The notes: generated by a model from the sequence alone, not told the origin. 64,000 nucleotides of DNA from CAWBCI01 sp963787195 (GCA_963787195.1 CAWBCI010000055.1:12137-76136); one strand, 5' to 3'. Numbered from the stretch's first letter, positions 43,841 to 53,814 are shown. A program made the numbers and translations.

Positions 43841-44431
43841 ATGGAAGACATACATGACATATTGAGAATCAGGACGAACGACATTGCTCCTTCAAAGGGG
43901 AGAATACTCATTTCCGAACCCTTCCTCTATGATTATTTCTTCAAAAGATCGGTAATATTGTTAGCCGACCATAACGAGGAAGGCTCTTTCGGGGTTATTG
44001 TAAACAAGCCCGTGAGCGCACCTTTCAATGAGGTTGTCAGGGATTTTCCCGATTTTGATGCCAAAGTGTTCCTGGGAGGACCGGTCCAGGGCGACAGCTT
44101 GTTTTTTCTCCATACCCTTGGAGAACAGATTGAAGGCAGTATAGAAGTCATTGATGGATTGTTTTGGGGAGGCGATATAGATAATGTCCGGGAATTGATA
44201 AGTATGAATATACTCAGCCGGGATGAGATCCGCTTTTTCATAGGTTATTCCGGATGGGCGGCCCACCAGCTTGACAATGAACTGAAAAGAAATTCCTGGG
44301 TTGTTTCTGATATAGATGCTGAACAACTTTTAAATACGAATCCTTCGCTTATGTGGAGCCGCTATCTTCATCATCTGGGCAACGAATATTCATTCTGGAC
44401 AAATTTCCCCGATGATCCGACTGATAACTGA
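43841..44431 (+). CDS. yqgE: YqgE/AlgH family protein
   Basis: The 196 residues match UPF0301/YqgE throughout: APSKGRILISEPFLYDYFFK, SVILLADHNEEGSFGVIVNK, VFLGGPVQGDSLFFLHTLG, and FFIGYSGWAAHQLDNELKRN. It is a compact cytoplasmic alpha/beta protein. AlgH was named as a regulator of alginate genes in Pseudomonas, but the general role is unclear. It is divergent from the MurL-like gene about 80 bp away and followed by a methyltransferase gene on the same strand. Confidence 0.92.
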   Translation: MEDIHDILRIRTNDIAPSKGRILISEPFLYDYFFKRSVILLADHNEEGSFGVIVNKPVSAPFNEVVRDFPDFDAKVFLGGPVQGDSLFFLHTLGEQIEGSIEVIDGLFWGGDIDNVRELISMNILSRDEIRFFIGYSGWAAHQLDNELKRNSWVVSDIDAEQLLNTNPSLMWSRYLHHLGNEYSFWTNFPDDPTDN

Positions 44432-44521
44432 TATATAATATGCCTGGATTTCCTTTCCTTGTTTTTACAAACTTTTTCTTTTTTTTGATGTTTATTTCGA
44501 TATTGTAAGAAGCCTTTATCT

Positions 44522-45118
44522 ATGAAAGAATTTTGGGACAACCGCTTCGCAGCGAAGGATTATATTTATGGTACCCTGCCGAATCAATATTTTAAAGAGA
44601 AAATTGATTTACTGAAACCAGGTTTGATATTGCTTCCAGGGGAAGGAGAGGGCAGGAATGCAGTTTATGCCGCCGGGCTGGGCTGGGATGTTCAAGCATT
44701 GGATTATAGTTCGGAAGGAAAAAGAAAAGCCTTGTTGCTTGCCGAATCAAGAGGACTGAGCATTAATTATAGCCTGGCCGATCTTGAGACAGAGGATTTC
44801 GGAGAAGAGAAATATGATGCTGTTGCCCTTATTTTTGCGCACTTTCAATCTTCAGTGAGACCACGTTTTCACAAAAATATTCTAAAGTGCCTGCGTAGGG
44901 GAGGGCATCTTATCATGGAAGTATTTAGTTTGAAACAATTGGGAAATCATACCGGAGGGCCCCAAAACCCTGATTTGCTCTATACCCCGGAAATGCTGAA
45001 GAATGATTTCAAGGGATTGGAATTTTTTGAATTGACTGAGCTCAGGACCGAATTGCTGGAAGGGAGCTTTCATACAGGAATGGCTGATGTGATCAGATTG
45101 TTTGGCCGCAAGTTATGA
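44522..45118 (+). CDS. Class I SAM-dependent methyltransferase (TehB-like)
   Basis: The 198-residue protein begins MKEFWDNRFAAKDYIYGTLP, typical of the TehB/thiopurine-methyltransferase-like group. It has the SAM-binding glycine motif LLPGEGEGRNAVYAAGLGWD (motif I), the acidic loop VQALDYS (motif II) and DAVALIFAHF (post-motif). The substrate is unknown; relatives act on tellurite, thiols or small metabolites. It lies 90 bp after yqgE and could be co-transcribed. Confidence 0.88.
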   Translation: MKEFWDNRFAAKDYIYGTLPNQYFKEKIDLLKPGLILLPGEGEGRNAVYAAGLGWDVQALDYSSEGKRKALLLAESRGLSINYSLADLETEDFGEEKYDAVALIFAHFQSSVRPRFHKNILKCLRRGGHLIMEVFSLKQLGNHTGGPQNPDLLYTPEMLKNDFKGLEFFELTELRTELLEGSFHTGMADVIRLFGRKL

Positions 45119-45319
45119 TCCCTCTTGAAGGACCTGATAATGAATTTTATATTATTTAATGATGCTGTTCATCGTGTCATTCTGAGCATTTTTTTCCATT
45201 TCCCTCCCAAATTAGCTTCTGCATTTTTTTTTATCTTTATTATCAATGATTTTATTTATAATCAATATTTCCCCGGAAATTTCGTTTAGTAGCCGGAACT
45301 ATAATTACTTTCCAGAAAA

Positions 45320-46654
45320 ATGAAAAGCTTCTCAATAAAGATATGGGTTCGGGTACCGCTGATCATGATCTTACTTTTTCTTTTTGGCATTGGACTAAGT
45401 CAAGCACAAGATTTGAGGGTAACTTCAGGTTTAGATTATTACAAAACCGGAAAATATTCAGCAGCCATGACTGAATTTGATGCAGCCCTGCAGAATCCTG
45501 CCCGGCTTGGCCGGGATATCCTGCCGGAAACATATTTCTTCAGGGCCTTATGCCGGGTACGATTATATAATAATGAGGTAATTTCGGGGGCAAAGGATAG
45601 CACAGGATTGAACAAATTCGCCCTTCTGGATGCCTATAAAGATTATAAGAGTGCTTTACTCAATGATGATGGAAACTGGGCGAAAAAAATAGATACCGAA
45701 CTAAAAAACCTCAATCCATATTTACTCAGGAATGGACTGGAAGCTCTTAATAATTCAAATGAGCTCAAAAATGCCGGGAAAATATATGATTCGGAAGCCT
45801 TAAGGTCACAGGAATATTTGTCGGCGGCCAAAGATATAGAAGATACCTACCTGGTGAATGATTTACTCGGCCAGGCTGAAATGAATCTGAAAAGGATACC
45901 CGCGGCCCTGTCGGATTTTGCCAGGAGTGAAGACCTTTACCGGATAAAGGCTCCTGCTATACCTGATTTTTTGATCGGCTATGTTACTTTCAGGATGGCT
46001 GAAATTCATTTTCTCAATCAAAATGATGTAGACAAGGCCCTGGAAGATATCCGGCGGGGAAGAGATCTCGTTCAAAAGGAGTATAGCCGCCTGCAGACTT
46101 TGAAGGGAAAGGAAAATTCAGATGACCTTAAAGCAGCTGGAAATAAATATATCAAGGTATACCAGGATCTGACCGACCTGGAGCTTCAGATTCTTCTGAA
46201 GAGTCCGGAAAAACATGAGCAGGCACTTGCTGCTTTTGAAAATGAGATAAAGAATAATGACAGTGATCCTGATTTATATATCGGCTATGCTTCTCTTATG
46301 GAAAAAACCGATCCGGACAGGGCCCTGGAAAATTACCAGAAAGCGCTAAGCCTGGATACTGCAAATGCAACTGCCCTTTTTAATGCCGGCGTACTTTATT
46401 ATAATATGGCCAGGCAGTTCTACCAGCAGGCCTCTGAAGAAAAAGATGATGCTAAATATCAGATCCTGCTCGATAAAGCGATTGAAAACTTTAGCAAAGC
46501 AAAACCCTATTTCGAAAAATTCCTCCTTAATTCACCTGATTCTGAAGAAGCTGTTGAAGCCATGAAAGCCATTGCAATGGTTCTGGACGACAAGGTAAAT
46601 TACCAGAAATATAAAGAGAAAAGTGAGAACCTGAAAGGACAGAAAGAAAAATAG
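45320..46654 (+). CDS. Periplasmic TPR protein
   Basis: The 444-residue protein has a signal peptide (hydrophobic residues 12-27, cleavage after SQA) and TPR-like repeats at both ends: LDYYKTGKYSAAMTEFDAAL near the start and DPDRALENYQKALSLDTANA, ATALFNAGVLYYNMARQFYQ near the end. It has no enzymatic motif. It is probably an envelope scaffold. The gene stands 90 bp before a T9SS cargo gene on the same strand, but no functional link is evident. Confidence 0.75.
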   Translation: MKSFSIKIWVRVPLIMILLFLFGIGLSQAQDLRVTSGLDYYKTGKYSAAMTEFDAALQNPARLGRDILPETYFFRALCRVRLYNNEVISGAKDSTGLNKFALLDAYKDYKSALLNDDGNWAKKIDTELKNLNPYLLRNGLEALNNSNELKNAGKIYDSEALRSQEYLSAAKDIEDTYLVNDLLGQAEMNLKRIPAALSDFARSEDLYRIKAPAIPDFLIGYVTFRMAEIHFLNQNDVDKALEDIRRGRDLVQKEYSRLQTLKGKENSDDLKAAGNKYIKVYQDLTDLELQILLKSPEKHEQALAAFENEIKNNDSDPDLYIGYASLMEKTDPDRALENYQKALSLDTANATALFNAGVLYYNMARQFYQQASEEKDDAKYQILLDKAIENFSKAKPYFEKFLLNSPDSEEAVEAMKAIAMVLDDKVNYQKYKEKSENLKGQKEK

Positions 46655-46743
46655 GATATTTTTTTTAGTTCATTTGAAATCATCTGAAAACTTATCAGTA
46701 GCAAATTTGTTTTTAACTTATTAATCTTAATTCATTAATAATC

Positions 46744-48189
46744 ATGAAAAACACATTTACTTTTATTGTGATTGCCCTGATCTTTTCTTTAGGACAAATT
46801 TCAGCTCAATCTGTTCCGAATGGAGGATTTGAGAACTGGACTAATACAAGTTTTTTTGAAGAGCCCGAACCCTTTGCTACTTCCAACTCCCTATCATATT
46901 TGACAGGTAAAAATACTAATGTGGTCAAAACCACCGATGCCCATTCCGGAACTTATGCTGCCCGGCTGGAAACGGTTTTAAATATGGGTGATACGATTCC
47001 TGGTTTAATGTTAATCGGGAGACTATCAGGACAATTGGTAGGTGGAGGAGCGCCCTTCACAGATCGCCCTGATTCACTCAGCGGTTATGTGAAATACGAT
47101 ATGGCAGGCGGAGATGAGGCTTATATCATTTGCATATTTAAAAATCAGGGGCTTCCTTTAGGTCTCGTTCAGGTTTCATTAAGCGGTTCCCAAAACTCCT
47201 ATACCCGCATTTCAGTCCCGGTTACCTGGTATATACCATTAATAAACCCTGATTCCGTGATAATTGCCATTGCAACCACTTCTTCAATAACGAGCGGAAA
47301 TCCGGGAAGTACCCTTTATGTGGATGATTTTTCTTTCCCCGGATCTGCGGAGGCTTTTCCCAACGGTGATTTTGAAAACTGGACCATGCTGAGTGATGAT
47401 GAACCTGACAACTGGACTACCATTAATTATCTGACTTTGACAACAGATGCACCTTATGCTACGATGACCAGTGATAGTCATACAGGCAACTCTGCAATCC
47501 GTATCGAAAGTATGGAAAGTTTCGTGCAGCAAATCGTCGGTTTTATGACCAATGGTCAGTTCCAGGGATATAACTGGACGGGAGGTATGGCTGTGAATCA
47601 GAACCCACAATCAATACATGGATACTATAAATATATGCCTCAAGGGAATGATACCGCACAGGTTGGTGTCTATAGTTATCGTCATGAACCCGGAGTAGAT
47701 ACGATATCTGTTCTGGAACAAAAATTGATCTCACTGCCGGCCGCATCCGACTATACTTATTTTGAAATCCCATTGACTTATGATATGAATCCTAAGGTTG
47801 ATTCGGTGAATATTACAGTCTCTGCAGGTTATTTCTTTGCTGATTCAGCATTTATGAAAATTGGAAGCACCCTTTATCTGGATGATATCGGGATAGACTA
47901 TTTTCCTGTTTCGGTAGCAGATATAGCGGCTGCAAAGGAAAATTTCAGTTTATCTCCCAATCCATCGAAAGGGAATGTCTATCTGGAAGTTAAACAGGCT
48001 TTGCAGGAAAAAGCGGAATTTTTGGTTTACGATTTGCAGGGAAAAACCGTGAAAAATATCAGCTTAAACGGAATTTCACCTGGTCAAAGCTATAAAATTG
48101 ACCTGAACTCCCTCAGGGATGGCTTTTATACTTATTCTATTTCTAGCAGGCAGTTCACCCAAAGTGGCAAATTATTGCTCATGCACTAG
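46744..48189 (+). CDS. Secreted protein with two PCMD-like domains and T9SS sorting domain
   Basis: The 481-residue protein has a signal peptide (MKNTFTFIVIALIFSLGQIS, cleavage near SAQ). Two repeats follow that each open with NGGFENW or NGDFENW and end in GSTLYLDDI or GSTLYVDDF, the pattern of PCMD (putative carbohydrate-metabolism) or carbohydrate-binding modules. The C-terminal 85 residues are a type A T9SS domain (FSLSPNPSKGNVYLEV ... LRDGFYTYSISS ... SGKLLLMH). It should reach the cell surface and may bind polysaccharide. No catalytic residues are visible. Confidence 0.8.
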   Translation: MKNTFTFIVIALIFSLGQISAQSVPNGGFENWTNTSFFEEPEPFATSNSLSYLTGKNTNVVKTTDAHSGTYAARLETVLNMGDTIPGLMLIGRLSGQLVGGGAPFTDRPDSLSGYVKYDMAGGDEAYIICIFKNQGLPLGLVQVSLSGSQNSYTRISVPVTWYIPLINPDSVIIAIATTSSITSGNPGSTLYVDDFSFPGSAEAFPNGDFENWTMLSDDEPDNWTTINYLTLTTDAPYATMTSDSHTGNSAIRIESMESFVQQIVGFMTNGQFQGYNWTGGMAVNQNPQSIHGYYKYMPQGNDTAQVGVYSYRHEPGVDTISVLEQKLISLPAASDYTYFEIPLTYDMNPKVDSVNITVSAGYFFADSAFMKIGSTLYLDDIGIDYFPVSVADIAAAKENFSLSPNPSKGNVYLEVKQALQEKAEFLVYDLQGKTVKNISLNGISPGQSYKIDLNSLRDGFYTYSISSRQFTQSGKLLLMH

Positions 48190-48282
48190 TTTATTTACAG
48201 TTTTGTTGCCAGCAATTTTAATTTATCACACACAAATTGTAAGAAATAATTCAATTCATAGTGCTTGTTACATTAATTCCTC

Positions 48283-48290
48283 TATCTTTG
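48283..48290 (+). promoter_or_regulatory. -7 element of the cold-shock gene
   Basis: TATCTTTG matches TAnnTTTG. It lies about 27 bp before the ATG, leaving an AT-rich leader of about 20 nt, shorter than the long leader of E. coli cspA. Confidence 0.6.
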
Positions 48291-48316
48291 CATAAATTTT
48301 TTTATAATAAATTATC

Positions 48317-48508
48317 ATGAAAGAAGGAAAAGTTAAATTTTTTAATGAATCCAAAGGATATGGATTCATAAAAGACACCGAAACTGAAAAAGAATATTTT
48401 GTGCATGTTTCAGGTCTCATTGATGAGATCCGCGAAGATGACTCAGTTACATTCGAACTTCAGGAAGGAAAAAAAGGATTAAACGCAGTAAATGTTAAAC
48501 TAGCATAG
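48317..48508 (+). CDS. Cold-shock domain protein
   Basis: The 63-residue OB-fold protein carries both RNA-binding motifs: KGYGFI (13-18, RNP1) and YFVHV (27-31, RNP2). It acts as an RNA chaperone or single-strand binder. The length is typical for Bacteroidota CspA-like proteins. It is a single-gene unit with a promoter and a strong terminator. Confidence 0.95.
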   Translation: MKEGKVKFFNESKGYGFIKDTETEKEYFVHVSGLIDEIREDDSVTFELQEGKKGLNAVNVKLA

Positions 48509-48537
48509 TTTAAATATTGTTTGAAGATTTTAATTCT

Positions 48538-48567
48538 GGCCCTCTGCGATAGCAGGGGGCTTTTTTT
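48538..48567 (+). terminator. Terminator of the cold-shock gene
   Basis: GCCCTCTGC and GCAGGGGGC pair around a GATA loop (one G-T), followed by seven T residues. Confidence 0.85.
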
Positions 48568-48650
48568 GTGCATTCATCTAAGCAAAAAGATTGAAGGAAA
48601 TCAATTATAATATTTACTAACTTCGCTTTTAATAGTTAACCCATTAACGT

Positions 48651-49019
48651 ATGTTACAACACATTAAATCCCCGGCCATCATTAAATCTGCCGGCACTAA
48701 GGAAAAAATTATCCAGGAATTTTTTGGAAGAGTGAACAGCCAAAACGATAAAATGAGTATTGCCCGGATGATCAGCCCGGAAGGATGGGAAGAACCCGGA
48801 CAGACTCCCGAATTCGATGAATATACTATTGTATTGCAAGGGAAATTAAAAGTGGAAGCCCGTACAGGCGAATTAATCGTATCAGAAGGTCAGGCTGTGA
48901 TTTCACCGGCCGGTGAGTGGGTCCGTTACAGCAGCCCTTTTGTTGGAGGGGCCGAATACATCGCGGTATGTGTACCTGCATTTTCCCCCAATACGGTTCA
49001 CAGGGATGAAAATCAATAA
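48651..49019 (+). CDS. Cupin domain protein
   Basis: The 122-residue protein is a single small beta-barrel. The second half shows the cupin pattern DEYTIVLQGKLKVEARTGEL, then SEGQAVISPAGEWVRYSSP. The usual metal-binding histidines of cupin motif 1 are largely replaced (PEFDEYT has no HxH), so it may not be a metal enzyme. It may bind a small ligand or be an isomerase-like protein. The function is unknown. Confidence 0.8.
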   Translation: MLQHIKSPAIIKSAGTKEKIIQEFFGRVNSQNDKMSIARMISPEGWEEPGQTPEFDEYTIVLQGKLKVEARTGELIVSEGQAVISPAGEWVRYSSPFVGGAEYIAVCVPAFSPNTVHRDENQ

Positions 49020-49106
49020 ACTTAAGTAGCAGGTGAGTTTAGCTGAGGATCAAAAACTTTCTTTTATCCGGCTTGTTAATTTATTACAAAAAGAAAAGAG
49101 GTGAAA

Positions 49107-49979
49107 ATGGATATTTCAGCATACAAAGTAGAAGATAATTCCCATGTCAAACTATCTGATATGGATCCTGCGAATACCGGAGGCCTTCATTCAAAAAAAG
49201 ATGCCAAAGAGACTCTTACAAAGAATATTGAAAAGATGGATGACCTGCAGGGCAAGCTTTATGCACAGAATAAATATGGCATCCTGATTATTTTCCAGGC
49301 AATGGATACTGCGGGTAAAGATGGTGCCATAAAACATGTGATGAGTGGCCTGAATCCTCAGGGAACCCAGGTCCATAGTTTCAAGGTGCCTTCAAGCGAA
49401 GAACTGGACCATGATTATTTATGGAGGGCCAGCAGGCACCTTCCTGAAAGGGGACAAATTGGGATATTCAACCGTTCGTATTATGAGGAAGTTCTGGTGG
49501 TGAAGGTTCATGAGTTATTGACAGGCGAGCATATCCCTGCAAAATTAATTAAGGCTGATATATGGAAAAATCGTTATCGCCAGATCAGCGACTATGAAAA
49601 ATATCTTCATGAAAACGGCTATATTATTTTGAAATTCTTTCTTAATATTTCTAAAGATGAACAGAAAAAAAGACTTCTTTCCAGAATAGAAGATAAATCC
49701 AAAAACTGGAAATTTTCGGAAGGTGACATTAAAGAACGCGCTTACTGGAATGAGTACCAGAAATGCTATCAGGAAGCCATTTCAGCCACCAGCACCAAAT
49801 TTGCCCCCTGGTTTATCATTCCTTCCAATAAAAAATGGTTCGCCCGCCTGTTGATTTCCGAAATTATCGTGCAGGCTATGGAGAATTTAAAACTGGTCTA
49901 CCCGCAGGTGAGTGAACAACAGCTCAGGGAACTTGAAGCCTGCCGCGTGAAATTAAATAGTGAGGAGGGATCGGAATAA
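49107..49979 (+). CDS. ppk2: Polyphosphate kinase 2 family protein
   Basis: PPK2 enzymes transfer phosphate between polyphosphate and nucleotides. The 290-residue protein has Walker A MDTAGKDGAIKHVMSGLNPQ, then SHOW-like HDYLWRASRHLPERGQIGIF with FNRSYYEEVLV (the lid and Walker B region), and FFLNISKDEQKKRLLSRIED. It is a one-domain PPK2 of normal length. The N-terminal DLSAYK-type stretch DISAYKVEDNSHVKLSDMDP suggests the subgroup that phosphorylates AMP and/or ADP. I start it at ATG 49107, preceded by an SD-like AGAGG; GTG 49101 is the other choice. It is transcribed alone. Confidence 0.93.
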   Translation: MDISAYKVEDNSHVKLSDMDPANTGGLHSKKDAKETLTKNIEKMDDLQGKLYAQNKYGILIIFQAMDTAGKDGAIKHVMSGLNPQGTQVHSFKVPSSEELDHDYLWRASRHLPERGQIGIFNRSYYEEVLVVKVHELLTGEHIPAKLIKADIWKNRYRQISDYEKYLHENGYIILKFFLNISKDEQKKRLLSRIEDKSKNWKFSEGDIKERAYWNEYQKCYQEAISATSTKFAPWFIIPSNKKWFARLLISEIIVQAMENLKLVYPQVSEQQLRELEACRVKLNSEEGSE

Positions 49980-50017
49980 GTTCGTATTAAAATATCTGTA
50001 TGGGTAATTTATTTCCT

Positions 50018-50025
50018 TATTTTTG
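50018..50025 (+). promoter_or_regulatory. -7 element of the SBBP/T9SS gene
   Basis: TATTTTTG matches TAnnTTTG, about 30 bp before the ATG. No clear -33 TTG. Confidence 0.5.
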
Positions 50026-50054
50026 TGAGACTTCTCATTTCTAATTCAGCTTAA

Positions 50055-51686
50055 ATGAAATTCAGGTTTACTCTTATTCTCAGTATAATAACTTTGATTA
50101 TTGCCCCTGTGAAATCCCAGCCGGCCGGATTTGAATGGGCTTATGAATGCGGAAACCCTCCCAATTCTACAGATACCAAATCAAGCCTTGCTGTATCAGG
50201 CGAATACATATACATGGCAGGAGAATTCACGGATACCGCGACTTTTGGGAATAAATCCTTGCTGTCCACAGGTGGAACTGACATATACCTGGTTAAATAT
50301 AATAATCTGGGGCAGACCCTATGGGCAATTAAAACTGGTGGTATTGATGATGATTTTGTGCAAAAAATTTCAACAGATAGCGATGGAAATGTGATCATGA
50401 CAGGCTATTTTTATGGAACTACCATGATCGGAAACGATGTTTATACAGCATACGGAAGCCAGGATGTTTTCATGGCTAAATTTGATCCTCAGGGGAATTT
50501 TTTATGGTCATACCGTGCCGGTGGTGAAATGGCTGACTATATATCCGCAGTAAATTGTGATCCGGACAATAATGTCATCATTAGTGGTTATTATTACAAC
50601 CAGATCGCTTTTGGCGATACAACATTATACAGCATAGCCGGTTCGGATATTTACCTGGCCAAGTATTCTCCGGGCGGGAACCTGATCTGGCTGAAAACTG
50701 CAGGGGGTTCTTCCAGTGACCAGAGCAGGTCGTTAAGCTGTGATGCCCAGGGAAACATAGTATTCTCAGGGTCCTTTTATTACGATATCACCCTTCAGGA
50801 CACAAGCCTCTTCACTTCCGATCCGGTAGGGGTGGTCTATGCGAAATACAGCCCGGAAGGAAACCTTATCTGGGCGAGACAATTGCAGGGGACCTACCTC
50901 AATATCGAATCCTATGCAGTTTGTGATCATGCTTCGAATATATATCTTGCCGGAAACTTCAGTGAAGATGTGATTTTTGGTTCAGATACCTTCAGTGCCG
51001 GTGAATTCAACCAGGATATTTATATTGCCAAGTTCGATCCGGATGCGAACCTGCTTTGGGCCAGGTGCGGACATAGTATTGCTTCTGACCAGGTTGCGGC
51101 TATGGATATCGATCTGAGCAATAATCTTTATGTTTCAGGACATTACCTGGATACCATTCATTTTGACGATATAGCTCTGCCTTATACACTCTGTTGTGGC
51201 TCCAGAGAAATCTTTATCATCAACTATTCCTCTGATGGAAGAGTCCTGGGTGCTCAGCAAATATCCGGAGCCAGGGCCAGTAACCAGGATATGGCCATAA
51301 ATGGGGACCATGAATTATTTCTGTCAGGGATGTACACTGAAAGTCTTGTGTTTGGGGATATTACCCTGGAGCATTTGGATGGATTTATCAATTACCTCAG
51401 CCGTCTCAATGTGGATGTTATTACAGGGATATCACAAAAACCGGAATCTAAAAACCTTGGAATCTATCCTAACCCTTTTAGAAGTAAGATCAGTTTCAGC
51501 GGATTTGATAAAGGATCTGAATATAAAGTAATGGTCTTTGACCTGATGGGCCGCATGGTTTATCAACAATACCTGACAGAGGGGAATGAGGCTGACCTGT
51601 CAACCCTTTCAAAAGGAATATATTTAGTCCGGGCCGGGGTCAAAAATGAAAGTTCCGTATTAATATCCAGGATCATCAAGTTATAA
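50055..51686 (+). CDS. SBBP-repeat beta-propeller protein with T9SS sorting domain
   Basis: The 543-residue secreted protein (signal peptide about 1-21) contains at least six SBBP-type repeats. Each has a module like DIYLVKYNNLGQTLWAIKTG, DVFMAKFDPQGNFLWSYRAG or DIYLAKYSPGGNLIWLKTAG followed by D.DGN. This predicts a beta-propeller. The C-terminus is a type A T9SS domain (LGIYPNPFRSKISFSGF ... LSKGIYLVRAGVKNES ... RIIKL). Such proteins are surface-exposed; the ligand is unknown. Confidence 0.85.
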   Translation: MKFRFTLILSIITLIIAPVKSQPAGFEWAYECGNPPNSTDTKSSLAVSGEYIYMAGEFTDTATFGNKSLLSTGGTDIYLVKYNNLGQTLWAIKTGGIDDDFVQKISTDSDGNVIMTGYFYGTTMIGNDVYTAYGSQDVFMAKFDPQGNFLWSYRAGGEMADYISAVNCDPDNNVIISGYYYNQIAFGDTTLYSIAGSDIYLAKYSPGGNLIWLKTAGGSSSDQSRSLSCDAQGNIVFSGSFYYDITLQDTSLFTSDPVGVVYAKYSPEGNLIWARQLQGTYLNIESYAVCDHASNIYLAGNFSEDVIFGSDTFSAGEFNQDIYIAKFDPDANLLWARCGHSIASDQVAAMDIDLSNNLYVSGHYLDTIHFDDIALPYTLCCGSREIFIINYSSDGRVLGAQQISGARASNQDMAINGDHELFLSGMYTESLVFGDITLEHLDGFINYLSRLNVDVITGISQKPESKNLGIYPNPFRSKISFSGFDKGSEYKVMVFDLMGRMVYQQYLTEGNEADLSTLSKGIYLVRAGVKNESSVLISRIIKL

Positions 51687-51821
51687 ACTCTCTGTTTATC
51701 TATTCTTCCCATGCAGATTGAAGGCTTATCTTATCCATTTGTAAAATAATAGACAATTTTTACGCTACAATCATTAATTTTACACCAAATAATTAAGGAT
51801 AAGCCAAAAATTGATTTTATT

Positions 51822-53741
51822 ATGAAGAAGAAAATTTTTTCAGCGCTGTCGGTGTTGTCAGTTGCTGTTTTGTTTATGACAAGCGGATGCAATCAAACAC
51901 AAGTTATGAAGACTAAGCAAATCCCTCTTGAAGATTTTTTCAAAAACCCTGAAAAAACTTCTTATCAAATTTCTCCCAAGGGAAGCTACTATTCTTATAA
52001 GGCTCCTTATAAGAACCGGATGAACCTTTTTGTTCAGAAAGTCGGATCGGATTCAGCTATCAGGCTGACTTCGGAAACCGACCGCGATATTGCAGGTTAT
52101 TTTTGGCCCAATGACGAGCAGATCCTGTTTTTAAAAGATAAAGGTGGTGATGAAAATTTCAGGCTTTACGGGGTTAATGTTGATGGATCAAATCCGGTAT
52201 GTTTCACCGATTATGATAGTGTAAGGACGGAAATTCTGGATGACTTGCCTGAATTGCCCGATTATGTGATTATTGGGATGAATAAAAGGAACCCCCAGGT
52301 TTTTGATCCCTATCGCTTGAATATTAAAACTGGTGAAATGGAAATGCTGGCTGAAAACCCGGGAAATATCCAGTCCTGGATGTTTGACCACGACGGTAAG
52401 CTCCGGGTCGCTATGGCTATTGTGGATGGGATCAATACTCAGATTTTATATAGGGATAAGGAAAGCGATGAATTTAAACCGGTATTAACCACCAGCTTTA
52501 AGGAGACGGTTTCCCCGGTATTTTTCACTTTTGATAATAAAAATGTATATGCTATTTCAAACCTGAACAGGGATAAGGATGCCCTTGTGAAATTCGATAT
52601 CAGGAATGGCAAGGAATTAGAAATATTGTATGAAGATCCGGAATATGATGTCAGCGATGTAAATTATTCCAGGAAAAGGAAAGTCCTGACTTCAGCCGGC
52701 TATTATGGCGACAAGCTCCACCGGCATTTCTTCGATACTATTACGGCCGATCTTTTCACGAGGCTCGAAAAAGACCTTGGAAAGTATGAAATTGCCATTA
52801 CAGCCAATACCGATGACGAGGACAGATTTATGGTCAGGACATACAGCGACAAATCGCTGGGTTCTTATTACCTCTATGATAAAAATACTGACCAATTGAG
52901 CAAGATCACCGATGTAAGCCCCTGGATCGATGAGAATAAAATGGCTGATATGATCCCGATCTCCTATAAATCGGGTGATGGTTTGACCATCCATGGCTAC
53001 CTGACGCTTCCTAAAGGGAAGACAATGGAAACAGCAAAAAATTTGCCGGTAGTGGTCAATCCACATGGAGGACCTTGGGCACGTGATTATTGGGGATTCA
53101 ACCCGGAAGTTCAGTTTCTTGCAAACCGTGGTTATGCTGTCCTGCAGATGAATTTCAGAGGATCTACCGGTTATGGTAAGCGATTCTGGGAAAAGTCCTT
53201 CAAACAATGGGGACTGAGCATGCAGGATGATATAACTGATGGGGTTAATTGGCTTATTGATAATGGAATAGCTGATTCGCGTAAACTTGCGATTTACGGT
53301 GGGAGTTATGGAGGATATGCTACCCTGATGGGAATAGTTAAAGATCCTAAACTATATGCTGCTGCAGTTGACTATGTGGGTGTATCTAATTTATTCACTT
53401 TCATGAAGACCATTCCTCCATACTGGAAACCTTATCTGGATATGATGTATGAGATGGTTGGAAATCCGAAAACCGATAGTCTGCAATTGGCACGGACTTC
53501 TCCTGCGCTGAATGCTGATAAGATAGAAACTCCTTTGTTCATTGCCCAGGGCGCTAATGATCCCCGCGTAAATAAGGACGAATCAGACCAGATTGTAAAT
53601 GCGCTCAAAGCAAGAGGAATTGTTGTCGAATATATGGTAAAAGAGGATGAAGGTCATGGCTTCCATAATGAGGAAAACCGTTTCGATTTTTATCGTGGGA
53701 TGGAAAAATTCCTGCATGAATTCCTTACAAAGCAACATTAA
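51822..53741 (+). CDS. S9 family peptidase (acylaminoacyl/dipeptidyl type), lipoprotein
   Basis: This 639-residue serine peptidase has a lipobox (MTSGC near residue 23), so it is probably membrane-anchored in the periplasm. Residues 50-380 form a TolB-like propeller. The hydrolase domain follows, with the nucleophile elbow GGSYGG (Ser495), the acid in GANDPRVNKDES (Asp580) and the base in EGHGFHNEENR (His612). The motif NPHGGPWARDYWGFNPEVQF marks the oxyanion region of S9C-type enzymes. It removes dipeptides or acyl-amino acids from peptides, exact specificity unknown. It has a good terminator and is monocistronic. Confidence 0.93.
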   Translation: MKKKIFSALSVLSVAVLFMTSGCNQTQVMKTKQIPLEDFFKNPEKTSYQISPKGSYYSYKAPYKNRMNLFVQKVGSDSAIRLTSETDRDIAGYFWPNDEQILFLKDKGGDENFRLYGVNVDGSNPVCFTDYDSVRTEILDDLPELPDYVIIGMNKRNPQVFDPYRLNIKTGEMEMLAENPGNIQSWMFDHDGKLRVAMAIVDGINTQILYRDKESDEFKPVLTTSFKETVSPVFFTFDNKNVYAISNLNRDKDALVKFDIRNGKELEILYEDPEYDVSDVNYSRKRKVLTSAGYYGDKLHRHFFDTITADLFTRLEKDLGKYEIAITANTDDEDRFMVRTYSDKSLGSYYLYDKNTDQLSKITDVSPWIDENKMADMIPISYKSGDGLTIHGYLTLPKGKTMETAKNLPVVVNPHGGPWARDYWGFNPEVQFLANRGYAVLQMNFRGSTGYGKRFWEKSFKQWGLSMQDDITDGVNWLIDNGIADSRKLAIYGGSYGGYATLMGIVKDPKLYAAAVDYVGVSNLFTFMKTIPPYWKPYLDMMYEMVGNPKTDSLQLARTSPALNADKIETPLFIAQGANDPRVNKDESDQIVNALKARGIVVEYMVKEDEGHGFHNEENRFDFYRGMEKFLHEFLTKQH

Positions 53742-53760
53742 TCATTACTGAGATTTTATT

Positions 53761-53793
53761 AAAGGTGCCTCTGTTCCGGGGCACCTTTTTTTT
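53761..53793 (+). terminator. Terminator of the S9 peptidase gene
   Basis: AAAGGTGCC and GGCACCTTT form the stem around ten bases, followed by eight T residues. Confidence 0.9.
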
Positions 53794-53814
53794 ATCCGGT
53801 GTCAATACAAATAA

